A stretch of 64,000 nucleotides of DNA. Origin: Maritimibacter sp. GTDB taxonomy: Bacteria > Pseudomonadota > Alphaproteobacteria > Rhodobacterales > Rhodobacteraceae. The position numbers were made by a program, and so were the translations under genes. A model generated the notes under the pieces. It was not told the DNA's origin, ran no database searches, and saw only the letters and a program-made list of their open reading frames with translations. The stretch lies in NCBI GenBank assembly GCA_002695005.1, contig NZNT01000020.1, forward strand, positions 372,001 through 436,000. Direction: 5' to 3'. Below, one piece after another: positions 16,112 to 25,208 of the stretch (position 1 is its first letter; each line of letters begins with the position of its first letter).

Positions 16112-17902
16112 TCAGGTGAAATCGTAGGACGGAGAGACATAGAGCACCACATCCTGAAAATCGGCGTCGCCGAGATCGCGCTGATCCTCGAATGCGATGA
16201 CAAGTTGATTGGAATCAAAAGCGCTCGTCGCAGTGTGTTCCTTGCCGTCACGGTTCATGGTGGCGCTGTAGCTGTGGAACATTTCCAGCCAGACCATCGA
16301 CCCGTTCACCTCGAAGTAGACGTAGGGTCCGTCCGAAACATTGGCCAGCCCGCCGTCTCCATCGACGAATTTCAGTTCGTCGGTCTGCGACAGCGACATG
16401 GCGAGATCGGCTCCGTCGCGTGCATAGAAAAAGGCGAGTTCATTGTCCGCGTCGACGCCGTCAATGGTCGTGTAGGGATTGTTGAATGTCGTCGACGTGT
16501 CGTCGTAGGCGATGCCCACATCGACGATGGTCCCGTTCGGCGTGACCTCATAATAGCCGAGGAAGCCGCGCGTCGACGTCAAGCTTTCGTATCCTGCAAA
16601 AAGATTGAACGAGTCCGCGTTTTCACCCAGCAGGAACGACGACTCAACGCGTCCGTTGTTCGTTCCCGACTCGATGGCAATCCCTTCACCCTTTTCAGGC
16701 GAACGGGGCAAATGCGTTATCACGGAGTCCCGCCCGTTGAAGCCTAACAGGACAGGGCTGAAGCTGAATTCCGTGTCGAAGTTTATTTCGATGGTCGGAA
16801 GGCCGTTCGCCGTGAATGTCATGACTGCGCTGCCCGAACCGTTCACGACGTCGAGATCGTCACCGGTCTGAAAGGGCATGCCGAAGCGCATGTTGTATAT
16901 GAGAATCTGGTCGCCAAACCCGAAATTGTTGATCTGGTCGCCGTCGAGGTTCGCCCAGGAATCGAACACCCGGTCGCGGCCGTCGCCCAGTTCATAGGTG
17001 TCAGCTCCCGCGCCCCCCGAAAGGGTGCTCCCGGCCTCGTGCGCAACCAGTGTGTCCGCGTTGGTCCCGCCATTCGCTTGCTCGATGACCGTGCCGAAAG
17101 CGATGGCCACATCCTCATAGACCCCGCCCATCGAGGAATAGTACCCCTCCCGCAGATCAAGCGTGACCGCGTTGCTCTGCGCGCTCGCGTCCAGGATGTC
17201 ATATCCGCCCGTGTCCCAGATCGTATCTGTGACCGTGGTCGTCCCCGTCGTGTTCGTGACGGGCCCGGTGTAGGTGGTGTCACCCGTGTTGGATGCGACC
17301 GCGCCCCAGATGTGCTGAAGCGCGAAGACGTCGAGATACATCATGGCCGACGTCTCGACCCCGGGGGAAAGCGCCGGGTCCAGATTGTAGGACATGATCG
17401 TGTGGTGCATGTCGTCATACGCCGCGATGCTGTTGCCGGGGTGATCGAGCCCGAGGCCATGCGCGATCTCGTGCAGAGCCGTGGACATGCCGAAAAAGCC
17501 CGTGAGGTCCATGTTGCGGTCGAACATGATCTGCGCGTCCCACTGGACCGTGCCACCGACGCGCCGGACCGAGGTATTCGCGCTCCCCGCCCAAGTCTCG
17601 GGCGCGGGGTCGGACAGGCCGAAGTGGAAATCGGGATCCGGGACGCCGGTGACCTCGTCGAAGTCTACGTTCAGGAACGTCTCGATATGTTCCAGCGCGG
17701 CGCGTATGACGTTCTTTTCCGTCTCGGTATAGGCCGTCCACCCGGTATAGCCGTTGTCGAGATCGTCCGCCGGGGGCGCGGCGCCTGCAAACTGGTAGGT
17801 CAGCGTGTATCGCGCATCGCCGTCACCGTTCATCGGGACGAATGGCGTGACGGAGGGGATGAGGAGCCCGTCGAGTATCTCCTGTTCGGAAAGTGGAAAC
17901 AT
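16112..17902 (-). CDS. Serralysin-like secreted zinc metalloprotease (M10 family)
   Basis: A 596-aa metzincin protease. The zinc site is HEIAHGLGLDH (H144, H148, H154, catalytic E145) with the Met-turn IMSY (M170). A short glycine-rich RTX-like piece (LSGGAGADTYELGDG) follows, then a C-terminal beta-rich region of about 250 residues with no recognised domain. There is no N-terminal signal peptide, consistent with type I secretion by a C-terminal signal, but no transporter genes lie nearby. The ATG at 17902 has AGGGA at good spacing. A longer in-frame start at 18022 lacks support. It sits between the two cco operons and is unrelated to them. Confidence 0.88.
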   Translation of the reverse strand: MFPLSEQEILDGLLIPSVTPFVPMNGDGDARYTLTYQFAGAAPPADDLDNGYTGWTAYTETEKNVIRAALEHIETFLNVDFDEVTGVPDPDFHFGLSDPAPETWAGSANTSVRRVGGTVQWDAQIMFDRNMDLTGFFGMSTALHEIAHGLGLDHPGNSIAAYDDMHHTIMSYNLDPALSPGVETSAMMYLDVFALQHIWGAVASNTGDTTYTGPVTNTTGTTTVTDTIWDTGGYDILDASAQSNAVTLDLREGYYSSMGGVYEDVAIAFGTVIEQANGGTNADTLVAHEAGSTLSGGAGADTYELGDGRDRVFDSWANLDGDQINNFGFGDQILIYNMRFGMPFQTGDDLDVVNGSGSAVMTFTANGLPTIEINFDTEFSFSPVLLGFNGRDSVITHLPRSPEKGEGIAIESGTNNGRVESSFLLGENADSFNLFAGYESLTSTRGFLGYYEVTPNGTIVDVGIAYDDTSTTFNNPYTTIDGVDADNELAFFYARDGADLAMSLSQTDELKFVDGDGGLANVSDGPYVYFEVNGSMVWLEMFHSYSATMNRDGKEHTATSAFDSNQLVIAFEDQRDLGDADFQDVVLYVSPSYDFT

Positions 17903-18343
17903 CTTAAATCCCTGAGCTGCGAAATGGCCGACTGAAAAATGTCTATGACTGCCAAGCTGCCACAGATTCCGCGTCCATGCAGGGAAAACCTGAATCCTAA
18001 GGTCAGTTATCGAGGATGACACGCACCCTTGCCAAAATTTCGGGCAGTCCTGTCTTGCTCACGGGGAAGCGATTGTCGGCCAAGGTCGCGGCGGGCCGGA
18101 GGGACTGACCCGCCGCAAGCACCTTTGCCGACCGAACCCGTCCTGTTCGCAATTCCGGGGTCGGTTCACCCCATCGTCTCATTGACGACGCGGTTCGCCA
18201 AGTGGGACGATCGCGACCATATCCGGCGCGGACGCTGCTTCAGACGGTCACAGGCGCGGGAAATCGCCTCGTTTCAGCTGCTTAAAAGGTGCGTCGGAAA
18301 ATTAACTTACGTCGCGTAACCTGAATTGCTGCGACAGGAATTG
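17903..18343. other. Intergenic region between the metalloprotease and ccoG promoters
   Basis: About 440 bp before the ccoG FNR box with no recognisable gene. A 96-codon open frame (18029-18319, plus strand) has no ribosome-binding site or familiar sequence. The region is probably divergent promoter and leader DNA for the metalloprotease and ccoG. Confidence 0.5.
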
Positions 18344-18357
18344 TTGATCCAAGTCAA
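18344..18357 (+). promoter_or_regulatory. FNR box upstream of ccoGHIS
   Basis: TTGATCCAAGTCAA matches the FNR consensus except for one base. Its centre is about 68 bp before the ccoG ATG. A -41.5 promoter would place the transcript start near 18392, with CCTAGA near the -10 position. Confidence 0.85.
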
Positions 18358-18418
18358 GGCTGGCATCCTTCCCGAAACCTAGAACCGGGACAACCCAACG
18401 TGCAGGACAGGGATTCCC

Positions 18419-19855
18419 ATGTCGACAAGTGACAACCCCGAAGCCCCTCAGAAACTCTACGCCGCGCGCGAGCCGGTCTTTCCGCGCCGGGTGCGCGGCA
18501 ATTTCCGGGCGCTCAAGTGGTGGATCATGGCGATCACGCTCGGCATCTACTACCTGACCCCGTGGATTCGCTGGGACCGGGGCCCGAACCTGCCCGATCA
18601 GGCTGTGCTGATCGACATGGCGGGGCGCCGCTTCTTCTTCTTCTGGATCGAGATCTGGCCGCACGAGTTCTACTTCATCGCGGGCCTTCTCATCATGGCC
18701 GGCCTCGGGCTGTTCCTGTTCACCTCGGCGCTAGGCCGGGTCTGGTGCGGATATGCCTGTCCGCAGACGGTCTGGACCGACCTCTTCATCCTTGTCGAAC
18801 GCTGGATCGAGGGTGACCGCAACGCGCGGGTGCGCCTGTGGAAATCCAAGTGGGACTTGCGCAAGTGGCGGCTTCGGCTGTCGAAATGGGCGGTCTGGCT
18901 GCTCATCGGGCTCGCGACCGGCGGGGCCTGGGTGTTCTATTTCACCGATGCGCCGACGCTCCTGCGCGACCTCGTCACGCTGAATGCCCACCCGATCGCC
19001 TACACCACGATGGGCGTGCTGACCTTCACCACCTTCTTCTTCGGCGGCATCGCGCGTGAGCAGATCTGCATCTACGCCTGCCCCTGGCCGCGCATCCAGG
19101 CCGCGATGATGGACGACGACACCGTGACCGTGGCTTACCGCGAATGGCGGGGCGAGCCGCGCGGCAAGCATCGCAAGGGGCCCGAGGCCGAGAAGCTGGG
19201 CGATTGCATCGACTGCATGGCCTGCGTGAACGTCTGCCCGATGGGGATCGACATCCGCGATGGTCAGCAGCTCGAATGTATCACCTGCGCGCTCTGCATC
19301 GACGCCTGTGACGAGGTGATGGAAAAGATCGGCAAGCCGCGCGGCCTGATCGACTACATTGCGCTCAAGGACGAGGCGCATGAACGCGCCGGGGGCCACA
19401 AACGCTCGCTCATGAAGCACATCATGCGCCCGCGCACGATGCTTTACACGGTCCTCTGGGCCGGTGTCGGCATCGCGCTCACCGTCGCGCTCTTCGTGCG
19501 CCCGGACCTGCAACTCACCGTCCATCCGGTACGAAATCCGACCTTCGTCACGCTATCGGACGGCGCCGTGCGCAACACTTACGAGGTGGGCGTGCGCAAC
19601 AAGCATGGCGAGACGCGGCCGTTCTATTTCTCGCTCGGATATGATAGCCCGTTCGACGTGGCCGTCGAGGGATCGGGCGAGCGTGTCCTCGTCGTCGACG
19701 CCGATACGCAGGGCGCAACGCGGCTTTACGTCACCGCGCCTGCGGGCAGCGACGAAGCGGCGGACGACCGTACCGAAATCCGTATCTGGGTGATCGACGG
19801 CGTGACCGGCGACCGGGCCTTCCACGACACCGTCTTCAATGGGAGAGGACAATGA
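18419..19855 (+). CDS. ccoG: cbb3 oxidase accessory ferredoxin-like protein CcoG (FixG/RdxA)
   Basis: Membrane iron-sulfur protein that reduces Cu(II) during cbb3 assembly. The 478-aa protein has several transmembrane helices and the segment WCGYACPQTVWTDLF with a CxxxCP motif. Two 4Fe-4S ferredoxin motifs follow (DCIDCMACVNVCPMG and CITCALCIDACDE), and the C-terminal Ig-like periplasmic domain starts near residue 360. It leads the ccoGHIS operon under an FNR box and overlaps ccoH by 4 bp. Confidence 0.96.
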   Translation: MSTSDNPEAPQKLYAAREPVFPRRVRGNFRALKWWIMAITLGIYYLTPWIRWDRGPNLPDQAVLIDMAGRRFFFFWIEIWPHEFYFIAGLLIMAGLGLFLFTSALGRVWCGYACPQTVWTDLFILVERWIEGDRNARVRLWKSKWDLRKWRLRLSKWAVWLLIGLATGGAWVFYFTDAPTLLRDLVTLNAHPIAYTTMGVLTFTTFFFGGIAREQICIYACPWPRIQAAMMDDDTVTVAYREWRGEPRGKHRKGPEAEKLGDCIDCMACVNVCPMGIDIRDGQQLECITCALCIDACDEVMEKIGKPRGLIDYIALKDEAHERAGGHKRSLMKHIMRPRTMLYTVLWAGVGIALTVALFVRPDLQLTVHPVRNPTFVTLSDGAVRNTYEVGVRNKHGETRPFYFSLGYDSPFDVAVEGSGERVLVVDADTQGATRLYVTAPAGSDEAADDRTEIRIWVIDGVTGDRAFHDTVFNGRGQ

Positions 19856-20346
19856 CCATGACTCACGAAGCCCCGGATACGGGCAAGAAGCTCACCGGCT
19901 GGCATGTTCTGGCCATCGCCGTGGGCGCGTTCTCGATCATCATCGGCGTCAACGTCTTCATGGCGGTCAAGGCGGTCGGAACCTTCCCGGGACTGGAGAC
20001 CAAGAACTCCTATGTCGCGAGCCAGAAGTTCGACGGCGACCGCGCGGCACAGGAAGCGCTGGGGTGGGATGTCGTGCCCACCATGACGGGCGAGACGCTG
20101 ATGCTCATGATCACGGACGAGGTGACGGGCCTTCCGGTCCGGGTGAAGGAAATCGGCGGCGTGCTGGGCCGTGCGACCCATGTCGCCGATGATCAGGAGC
20201 CGTTCTTCACCCGCACCATGTCGGGCGCCTACACCGCGGACGTGGGCGACCTCGACTTCGGCAAGTGGGAGCTGCGGCTCGAAGCGGTGGCGGAGGATGG
20301 TACGCCCTTCCGCCAACTCATCGAACTCTACGTTCCGAAGTACTGA
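19852..20346 (+). CDS. ccoH: cbb3 oxidase assembly protein CcoH (FixH family)
   Basis: A 164-aa single-pass membrane protein needed for stable cbb3 assembly. The N-terminal helix spans about residues 15-37 (GWHVLAIAVGAFSIIIGVN), followed by FMAVKAVGTFPGLETKNSY, a family signature, and a periplasmic domain. The start overlaps the ccoG stop (ATGA), indicating translational coupling. Confidence 0.93.
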   Translation: MTMTHEAPDTGKKLTGWHVLAIAVGAFSIIIGVNVFMAVKAVGTFPGLETKNSYVASQKFDGDRAAQEALGWDVVPTMTGETLMLMITDEVTGLPVRVKEIGGVLGRATHVADDQEPFFTRTMSGAYTADVGDLDFGKWELRLEAVAEDGTPFRQLIELYVPKY

Positions 20347-20349
20347 CCC

Positions 20350-22548
20350 ATGGCCGCGCCGGTTTCAGCCTGTCCCGCCTGTGATGCGGCCCACTTCGCC
20401 GAGGAAACGGCGGGGCGCGGCTATGCCGGGGACGGGGGCGAGGGCAAGCGCATCATGTTGTCGCTGCCGCAGATCTATTGCGCGGCCTGCATCGTGGGTG
20501 TCGAATCCGGCCTCGCCAAGCAACCGGGCGTGCGCTCTGCACGGGTGAACCTGACGCTCAAGCGCGCGACGGTCGAGACCGATCAGGGCGTGGAGGCCGA
20601 CGACCTCGCGGGCTATCTCACCGGCATCGGGTTCGAGGCTTATGAGCTTGACGCGGGCGCGCTGTCGTCCACCGAGACCGACAAGCGTTCGCGCGATCTG
20701 CTGATGCGGCTCGGGGTCGCGTTCTTCGGCATGATGAACGTGATGCTCCTGTCCGTGGCGGTCTGGTCCGGGGCATCGGACGCGACGCGCGATCTGTTTC
20801 ATTGGGTCAGCGCCGGCATCGCGCTCCCCATCGTCGCCTTCTCGGCCCAGCCCTTCTTTACGAGCGCCTGGAGCGCGCTCAGGGTGCGCCGGCTCAACAT
20901 GGACGTGCCGATTTCGCTCGCCATCCTGCTGGCCGCCGGGATGTCGGTCTACGAGACGATGCACTCCGGCGAACATGCCTATTTCGACGCCGCACTTTCC
21001 TTGACCTTCTTCCTGCTCGCGGGTCGTTACCTCGATCACCGCACCCGCGCCGTTGCGCGGTCCGCGGCCGAGGAACTCGCCGCCCTCGAAGTGCCGCGCG
21101 CCCACCGGATCGTGGGCGAGGCAGAAGAGGTCGTGGCGGTCAGCGCGCTTGCCATCGGTGATCTTGTGCGCGTGACACCGGGCAACCGCGTGCCGGTGGA
21201 TGGCATGGTCGAGACGGGTGAATCCGAGGTGGACCGTTCGCTCCTGACCGGGGAGTCCTTGCCTGTCTTTGCTGGCCCCGGGGACATGCTGAACGCGGGC
21301 GAAGTGAACCTGACCGGCCCGCTGACCCTGCGCGTCGCGGCGGCGGGGCAGGACACCGCGCTGCACCGCATGGCCGACCTTGTGGCCATCGCTGAAACCG
21401 CGCGCAACAAATACACCTCACTCGCCGACAAGGCCGCCGCTATCTATGCGCCCGTGGTGCATCTGCTTGCGCTTGCGGCCTTCACTGCATGGCTCGTGAT
21501 CTCGGGCGGCGACGTCCGGCTGTCGCTGAACATCGCGGTCGCCGTGCTCATCATCACCTGTCCTTGTGCGCTGGGACTTGCCGTTCCGGCCGTGACGACT
21601 GCGGCCTCCGGGCGGCTGTTCAAGAGGGGGATGCTCCTCAAATCCGCGACCGCGATGGAGCGGCTGGCGGAGGTCGATCATGTGGTTTTCGACAAGACCG
21701 GGACGCTGACCGAGGGCGCGCCGAAGCTTGAAAACCTTGGCGATCACGAGGGCGACGATCTGTCCGTCGCGCTGGCGCTTGCGCAAGGATCGTCGCATCC
21801 GCTGGCGCAGGCCATCGCGGCGGCGGCGCGCGCGGCGGGCCATGCGCCGGTGGGCCTGTCCCACGTCACCGAGGTTCCCGGACATGGGGTCGAGGGCGAG
21901 TGGAACGGGCAGCAGGTGCGGCTCGGTCGCGCCGAATGGGTCGGCGCGCATGTCCTTGGCCGCACCGCGACCTACCTCAAGATCGGCAAGCAGCCCGCTG
22001 TCGCCTTCACCTTCACCGACGCGCTGCGTGACGGCGCGAAAGAGGCGGTAACCGCTTTGAAATCAGCGGGTTGCGGAGTCACTCTGATTTCGGGCGATGC
22101 GGAGGACGCGGTGCGTGACGTGGCGTTCCGGCTTGGTATCGAGGACTACCGCGCCGGTATGCTGCCCGATGGCAAGGTGGCCGAAGTCGAGGCGCTCGCC
22201 GCCTCGGGCAAACGCGTGCTCATGGTCGGTGACGGGCTGAACGACACCGCCGCGCTGGCCGCTGCGCATGTTTCGATCAGCCCCGCCTCGGCGCTGGAGG
22301 CGGCGCGGGTCGTGTCGGATATCGTGCTGCTGGGCAAGAGCCTCGCCCCTCTTGGCGACGCGCTTATCACGTCGCGCAAGGCGACGCGGCGGATCAAGGA
22401 AAACTTCGCGATTGCAGCGAGTTACAACGCCATCGCCATTCCCGTGGCCCTCCTCGGCTTCGCCACGCCCCTGGCGGCGGCCTTGGCCATGTCGGCCTCG
22501 TCGATTATGGTCACCCTGAATGCTCTTCGACTGAAGGTCGGCAAATGA
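20350..22548 (+). CDS. ccoI: Copper-translocating P-type ATPase for cbb3 assembly (CcoI/FixI)
   Basis: P1B-type ATPase exporting copper across the membrane for insertion into CcoN. The 732-aa protein has an N-terminal cysteine-rich piece (CPACDAAHF) and a heavy-metal-binding domain with YCAAC. Membrane helices flank TCPCALGLA, the CPC metal site. The phosphorylation loop DKTGTLTEG and hinge MVGDGLNDTAAL are intact. It starts 4 bp after ccoH and overlaps ccoS by 4 bp. Confidence 0.96.
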   Translation: MAAPVSACPACDAAHFAEETAGRGYAGDGGEGKRIMLSLPQIYCAACIVGVESGLAKQPGVRSARVNLTLKRATVETDQGVEADDLAGYLTGIGFEAYELDAGALSSTETDKRSRDLLMRLGVAFFGMMNVMLLSVAVWSGASDATRDLFHWVSAGIALPIVAFSAQPFFTSAWSALRVRRLNMDVPISLAILLAAGMSVYETMHSGEHAYFDAALSLTFFLLAGRYLDHRTRAVARSAAEELAALEVPRAHRIVGEAEEVVAVSALAIGDLVRVTPGNRVPVDGMVETGESEVDRSLLTGESLPVFAGPGDMLNAGEVNLTGPLTLRVAAAGQDTALHRMADLVAIAETARNKYTSLADKAAAIYAPVVHLLALAAFTAWLVISGGDVRLSLNIAVAVLIITCPCALGLAVPAVTTAASGRLFKRGMLLKSATAMERLAEVDHVVFDKTGTLTEGAPKLENLGDHEGDDLSVALALAQGSSHPLAQAIAAAARAAGHAPVGLSHVTEVPGHGVEGEWNGQQVRLGRAEWVGAHVLGRTATYLKIGKQPAVAFTFTDALRDGAKEAVTALKSAGCGVTLISGDAEDAVRDVAFRLGIEDYRAGMLPDGKVAEVEALAASGKRVLMVGDGLNDTAALAAAHVSISPASALEAARVVSDIVLLGKSLAPLGDALITSRKATRRIKENFAIAASYNAIAIPVALLGFATPLAAALAMSASSIMVTLNALRLKVGK

Positions 22549-22706
22549 ACGTGCTCGTCTATCTTATCCCGGTCTCGATTTTCCTCGGCGCGATGGGGCT
22601 TCTGTTCTTCTTCTGGACGATGAAGTCGCGGCAATACGACGATCCCGAAGGCGACGCGCGGCGCATCCTGTCGGGTGCATACGACGACGCACCGCCCGAG
22701 GGCTGA
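22545..22706 (+). CDS. ccoS: cbb3 oxidase maturation protein CcoS
   Basis: A 53-aa membrane protein beginning MNVLVYLIPVSIFLGAMGLL, one helix, then FFWTMKSRQYDDPEGDARR, the CcoS signature. CcoS is required for cofactor insertion into cbb3 oxidase. The ATG at 22545 overlaps the ccoI stop (ATGA), so it is coupled to ccoI. It is the last gene of ccoGHIS. Confidence 0.95.
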   Translation: MNVLVYLIPVSIFLGAMGLLFFFWTMKSRQYDDPEGDARRILSGAYDDAPPEG

Positions 22707-22744
22707 TCCCGCGCCAACCCTCTGAGATCGCGGCGAAATCGCGA

Positions 22745-22780
22745 TGCACAGGGCGTACACATCCTGTGCACACGCTGTAC
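22745..22780. promoter_or_regulatory. Inverted repeats upstream of the urease operon
   Basis: TGCACAGG (22745-22752) and CCTGTGCA (22763-22770) form a perfect inverted repeat with a 10-bp spacer. It interleaves with a second pair, GTACA (22755-22759) / TGTAC (22776-22780). The cluster lies about 200 bp before ureD in an otherwise gene-free 268-bp gap. It may be an operator for the urease operon, though no regulator is encoded nearby. Confidence 0.5.
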
Positions 22781-22974
22781 ATACGATTCTGCATACCGGC
22801 GCGATTGCGCGGCGTTTCTCACTCCCGTTTCCTGTCCGCCTGTTTTTTGTGCGATGCGCCCAATCCCGCGCCGTGCGCGGCGGGCGGCGGGTAGAATCCG
22901 GCCCGCGCTCCGGACAGCCCCCTGACTCCCCCGTGGTGCGGAGTCACTGTGGCGGGAGGACAGCCGGAGGAATC

Positions 22975-23811
22975 ATGAACCTGCACCCGGGGGCGATCGC
23001 GGAGCACGAGGCGAGCCAGCCGCGCGCGCGTGGACAGGTGCGCGTGACCTCCAAGCGGCGCGACGGGCGGAGCGTCATCGACGACCTCGCCATGTCCGGT
23101 TCCATGAAGCTCCTGTTTCCCCGTCCTTCGGGCGATGCGCTCGACGCGATGCTCATCAACACCGCGGGCGGCGTGACGGGCGGCGACCGGTTCTTTGTCG
23201 AGGCGGGCGCGGGGCCGGGCACCACGCTCACCCTCACCACGCAGGCCGCCGAACGCGCCTATGCCGCACGGGGCGAGACGGCGGGGCGGATCGAGACGCA
23301 TCTGAGCGTGGCGGCGGATGCCCGGCTCAACTGGCTCCCGCAGGAGACGATCCTGTTCGACAACATGAATTTCGAGCGCGGGCTGACCGCCGATCTGGAC
23401 TCCGGTGCGCGGTTCCTGATGGTCGAGCCGCTGGTGCTGGGCCGGGTCGCGATGGGCGAGCGTCTGCGCGCGGGGCGGTTTCGCGACCGGGTGGAAATCC
23501 GGGTCGGCGGGCGGCCCGTCTATCTTGACGGTGTCGCGCTGACCGGAGACGTGGAGGCGCAGATGGCGCGGCCCGCGACGATGAACGGCGCCCGCGCTGT
23601 CGCCGCGCTTGTTTATGCCGGACCGGATGCCGAAGCCTGGCTCGCCCCGATGCGCCGCCTGATGCCCGAGACCGGGGGCGTGAGCCTGCATTCCCCCGGG
23701 CTTTTGACCTGCCGGATCGTGGCCCCGGACAGCTTTGCGCTTCGCAAGGCTCTGATCCCCGCGATGCGTCTGATGAACGCTGACGAAATCCCAAGACCCT
23801 GGATGTTGTGA
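22975..23811 (+). CDS. ureD: Urease accessory protein UreD
   Basis: Part of the UreDFG complex that delivers nickel to apo-urease. The 278-aa protein contains the UreD signatures [32 protein letters not shown] and [11 protein letters not shown]. The ATG at 22975 follows CCGGAGGAATC. A longer open frame from 22744 would translate the upstream promoter region and is not supported. First gene of the urease operon; the stop is 1 bp from the ureA ATG. Confidence 0.95.
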   Translation: MNLHPGAIAEHEASQPRARGQVRVTSKRRDGRSVIDDLAMSGSMKLLFPRPSGDALDAMLINTAGGVTGGDRFFVEAGAGPGTTLTLTTQAAERAYAARGETAGRIETHLSVAADARLNWLPQETILFDNMNFERGLTADLDSGARFLMVEPLVLGRVAMGERLRAGRFRDRVEIRVGGRPVYLDGVALTGDVEAQMARPATMNGARAVAALVYAGPDAEAWLAPMRRLMPETGGVSLHSPGLLTCRIVAPDSFALRKALIPAMRLMNADEIPRPWML

Positions 23812-23812
23812 C

Positions 23813-24115
23813 ATGAACCTGACCCCCCGTGAAAAAGACAAGCTGCTGGTCGCGATGGCCGCCATCGTCGCGCGAAAGCGGCTGGAGCGCGGCGTGAAGC
23901 TGAACCACCCTGAAGCCATCGCGCTGATCACCGACACGGTGGTCGAGGGCGCGCGCGACGGGCGCTCGGTCGCCGAGATGATGCAGGCCGGTGCCGGCGT
24001 CATCACCCGCGACCAGTGCATGGAGGGCGTGCCCGAGATGATCCACGAGGTTCAGGTCGAAGCCACGTTCCCGGACGGCACCAAGCTCGTCACAGTTCAC
24101 AACCCTATTCGCTGA
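23813..24115 (+). CDS. ureA: Urease subunit gamma
   Basis: The 100-aa gamma subunit of urease, which hydrolyses urea to ammonia and carbamate. It begins [17 protein letters not shown] and contains the conserved [16 protein letters not shown] and [18 protein letters not shown]. The length is exactly that of the family. It is translated almost directly after ureD. Confidence 0.97.
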   Translation: MNLTPREKDKLLVAMAAIVARKRLERGVKLNHPEAIALITDTVVEGARDGRSVAEMMQAGAGVITRDQCMEGVPEMIHEVQVEATFPDGTKLVTVHNPIR

Positions 24116-24126
24116 GGAGACACCGC

Positions 24127-24303
24127 ATGCGTTATCTTGTTGCCCTTCTGGCCACCACGGCCCCGGCGCTGGCCCATCCCGGTCACGGCGCGACGCTGCA
24201 CCTGCATGAAAAAGACGGGCTCCTGATCGCGGGCATCGCATTTGTCGTGGGGGTGTCGCTGTCGGGAGTCGCCGTGGTCCGGGCCGTGAGGGCGCGGGCA
24301 TGA
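24127..24303 (+). CDS. Small membrane protein with HPGHG motif, inside the urease operon
   Basis: A 58-aa product with a signal-like N-terminus ([16 protein letters not shown]), then [15 protein letters not shown] and one membrane helix (about 33-52). The HPGHG start resembles the mature N-terminus of HupE/UreJ nickel permeases, but the remaining helices are absent. It may be a truncated relative, a metal-binding peptide or something else. GAGGAGACACCGC precedes the ATG, and the gene overlaps ureB by 4 bp, so it is clearly translated with the urease genes. Confidence 0.75.
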   Translation: MRYLVALLATTAPALAHPGHGATLHLHEKDGLLIAGIAFVVGVSLSGVAVVRAVRARA

Positions 24304-24605
24304 TCCCCGGTGAGATCATGGCGGCGGAGGGCGAGATCGTCCTCAACGCTGGTGCCGAGGTGACGGTGCTGATGGTCGCCAATACCGGGGACCGCCCGGT
24401 TCAGGTCGGCTCGCACTATCATTTCGCCGAGACCAACAGCGCGCTCGATTTCGACCGGGAGGCGGCGCGGGGCCTGCGGCTCGACATCGCGCCGGGAACG
24501 GCCGTGCGGTTCGAGCCGGGACAGTCGCGCGAGGTGAACCTCATCCCCATCGGGGGTGCGCGCAAGATCTACGGGTTCAACCAGAAAGTCATGGGAGAGC
24601 TGTGA
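24300..24605 (+). CDS. ureB: Urease subunit beta
   Basis: The 101-aa beta subunit. It begins [18 protein letters not shown] and contains [19 protein letters not shown] and [21 protein letters not shown], all diagnostic. The start overlaps the preceding small gene by 4 bp, and the stop overlaps the start region of the next gene. Confidence 0.97.
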   Translation: MIPGEIMAAEGEIVLNAGAEVTVLMVANTGDRPVQVGSHYHFAETNSALDFDREAARGLRLDIAPGTAVRFEPGQSREVNLIPIGGARKIYGFNQKVMGEL

Positions 24606-25084
24606 TGCCGATGACGCTGGAAGGGTCGTGCCAGTGCGGGGCGGTGAATTTCACCGTCCAGAGCCACACGCCTGTGCCCTATCAGCGGTGCTATTGCTCG
24701 ATCTGCCGCAAGCAGTCGGGGGGTGGCTATGCGGTGAACCTCGGCGCGCTGGCCGACACGCTGTCGGTGAACAACTGGGAGGCGCTGGGGCTTTACCACG
24801 CGGTCCATGACGACGGCGAGGTGTCGGTGGCGGAGCGGTATTTCTGCGGCGTCTGCGGCACGCCCCTGTGGCTTTACGACGAACGCTGGCCGGAGCTGGT
24901 GCATCCGGTGGCGAGCGCCATCACCACGGCACTTCCGATGCCGCCCAAGCGCACGCATGTCTTTCTGGACGACAAGCCCGAGTGGGTCGAGATCGACGCC
25001 GGAGCGGGGGACCAGACGTTCGCGGGCGGACCGGATCTGTCCCTCGAAGACTGGCACAAGGCGAACGGGGTTTGGGTGGAGTGA
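24605..25084 (+). CDS. GFA/CENP-V domain zinc protein
   Basis: A 159-aa protein of the GFA-like (CENP-V/glutathione-dependent formaldehyde-activating) fold. The zinc cysteine motifs are GSCQCGAVNFTV, YQRCYCSICRKQSGG and YFCGVCGTPLW. Many members have no known reaction, so a formaldehyde role should not be assumed. The ATG at 24605 overlaps the ureB stop by one base; GTG at 24602 is an alternative. Its place between ureB and ureC is unusual for urease clusters. Confidence 0.85.
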   Translation: MPMTLEGSCQCGAVNFTVQSHTPVPYQRCYCSICRKQSGGGYAVNLGALADTLSVNNWEALGLYHAVHDDGEVSVAERYFCGVCGTPLWLYDERWPELVHPVASAITTALPMPPKRTHVFLDDKPEWVEIDAGAGDQTFAGGPDLSLEDWHKANGVWVE

Positions 25085-25150
25085 TGATGGCATCCCGGCA
25101 TATCGGTCCCGCGCGGACCATAGGGTTGCGCCCGGCCCGAGGGGGGGCGC

Positions 25151-25204
25151 TTGCGCCCGCCCTGGGGGCGGGGCGGGCGCAAACCGGATCGCAAGCGATC
25201 CGGT
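25151..25204. terminator. Two strong back-to-back hairpins
   Basis: TTGCGCCCGCCC (25151-25162) pairs perfectly with GGGCGGGCGCAA (25171-25182). Directly after, ACCGGATCGC (25183-25192) pairs perfectly with GCGATCCGGT (25195-25204). They lie between convergent genes, so they probably stop transcription from both sides, although neither has a U-tract. Confidence 0.5.
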
Positions 25205-25208
25205 GGGG

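Noticed and set aside
22745-22780. NtrC-binding site before the urease operon
   Set aside because: The repeats do not fit the NtrC consensus (GCAC-N5-GTGC-type with A/T core) and no sigma-54 -24/-12 element is visible before ureD.
22744-22974. N-terminal extension of ureD starting at 22744
   Set aside because: It would translate the inverted-repeat promoter region. The ATG at 22975 has an excellent ribosome-binding site and matches the UreD N-terminus.
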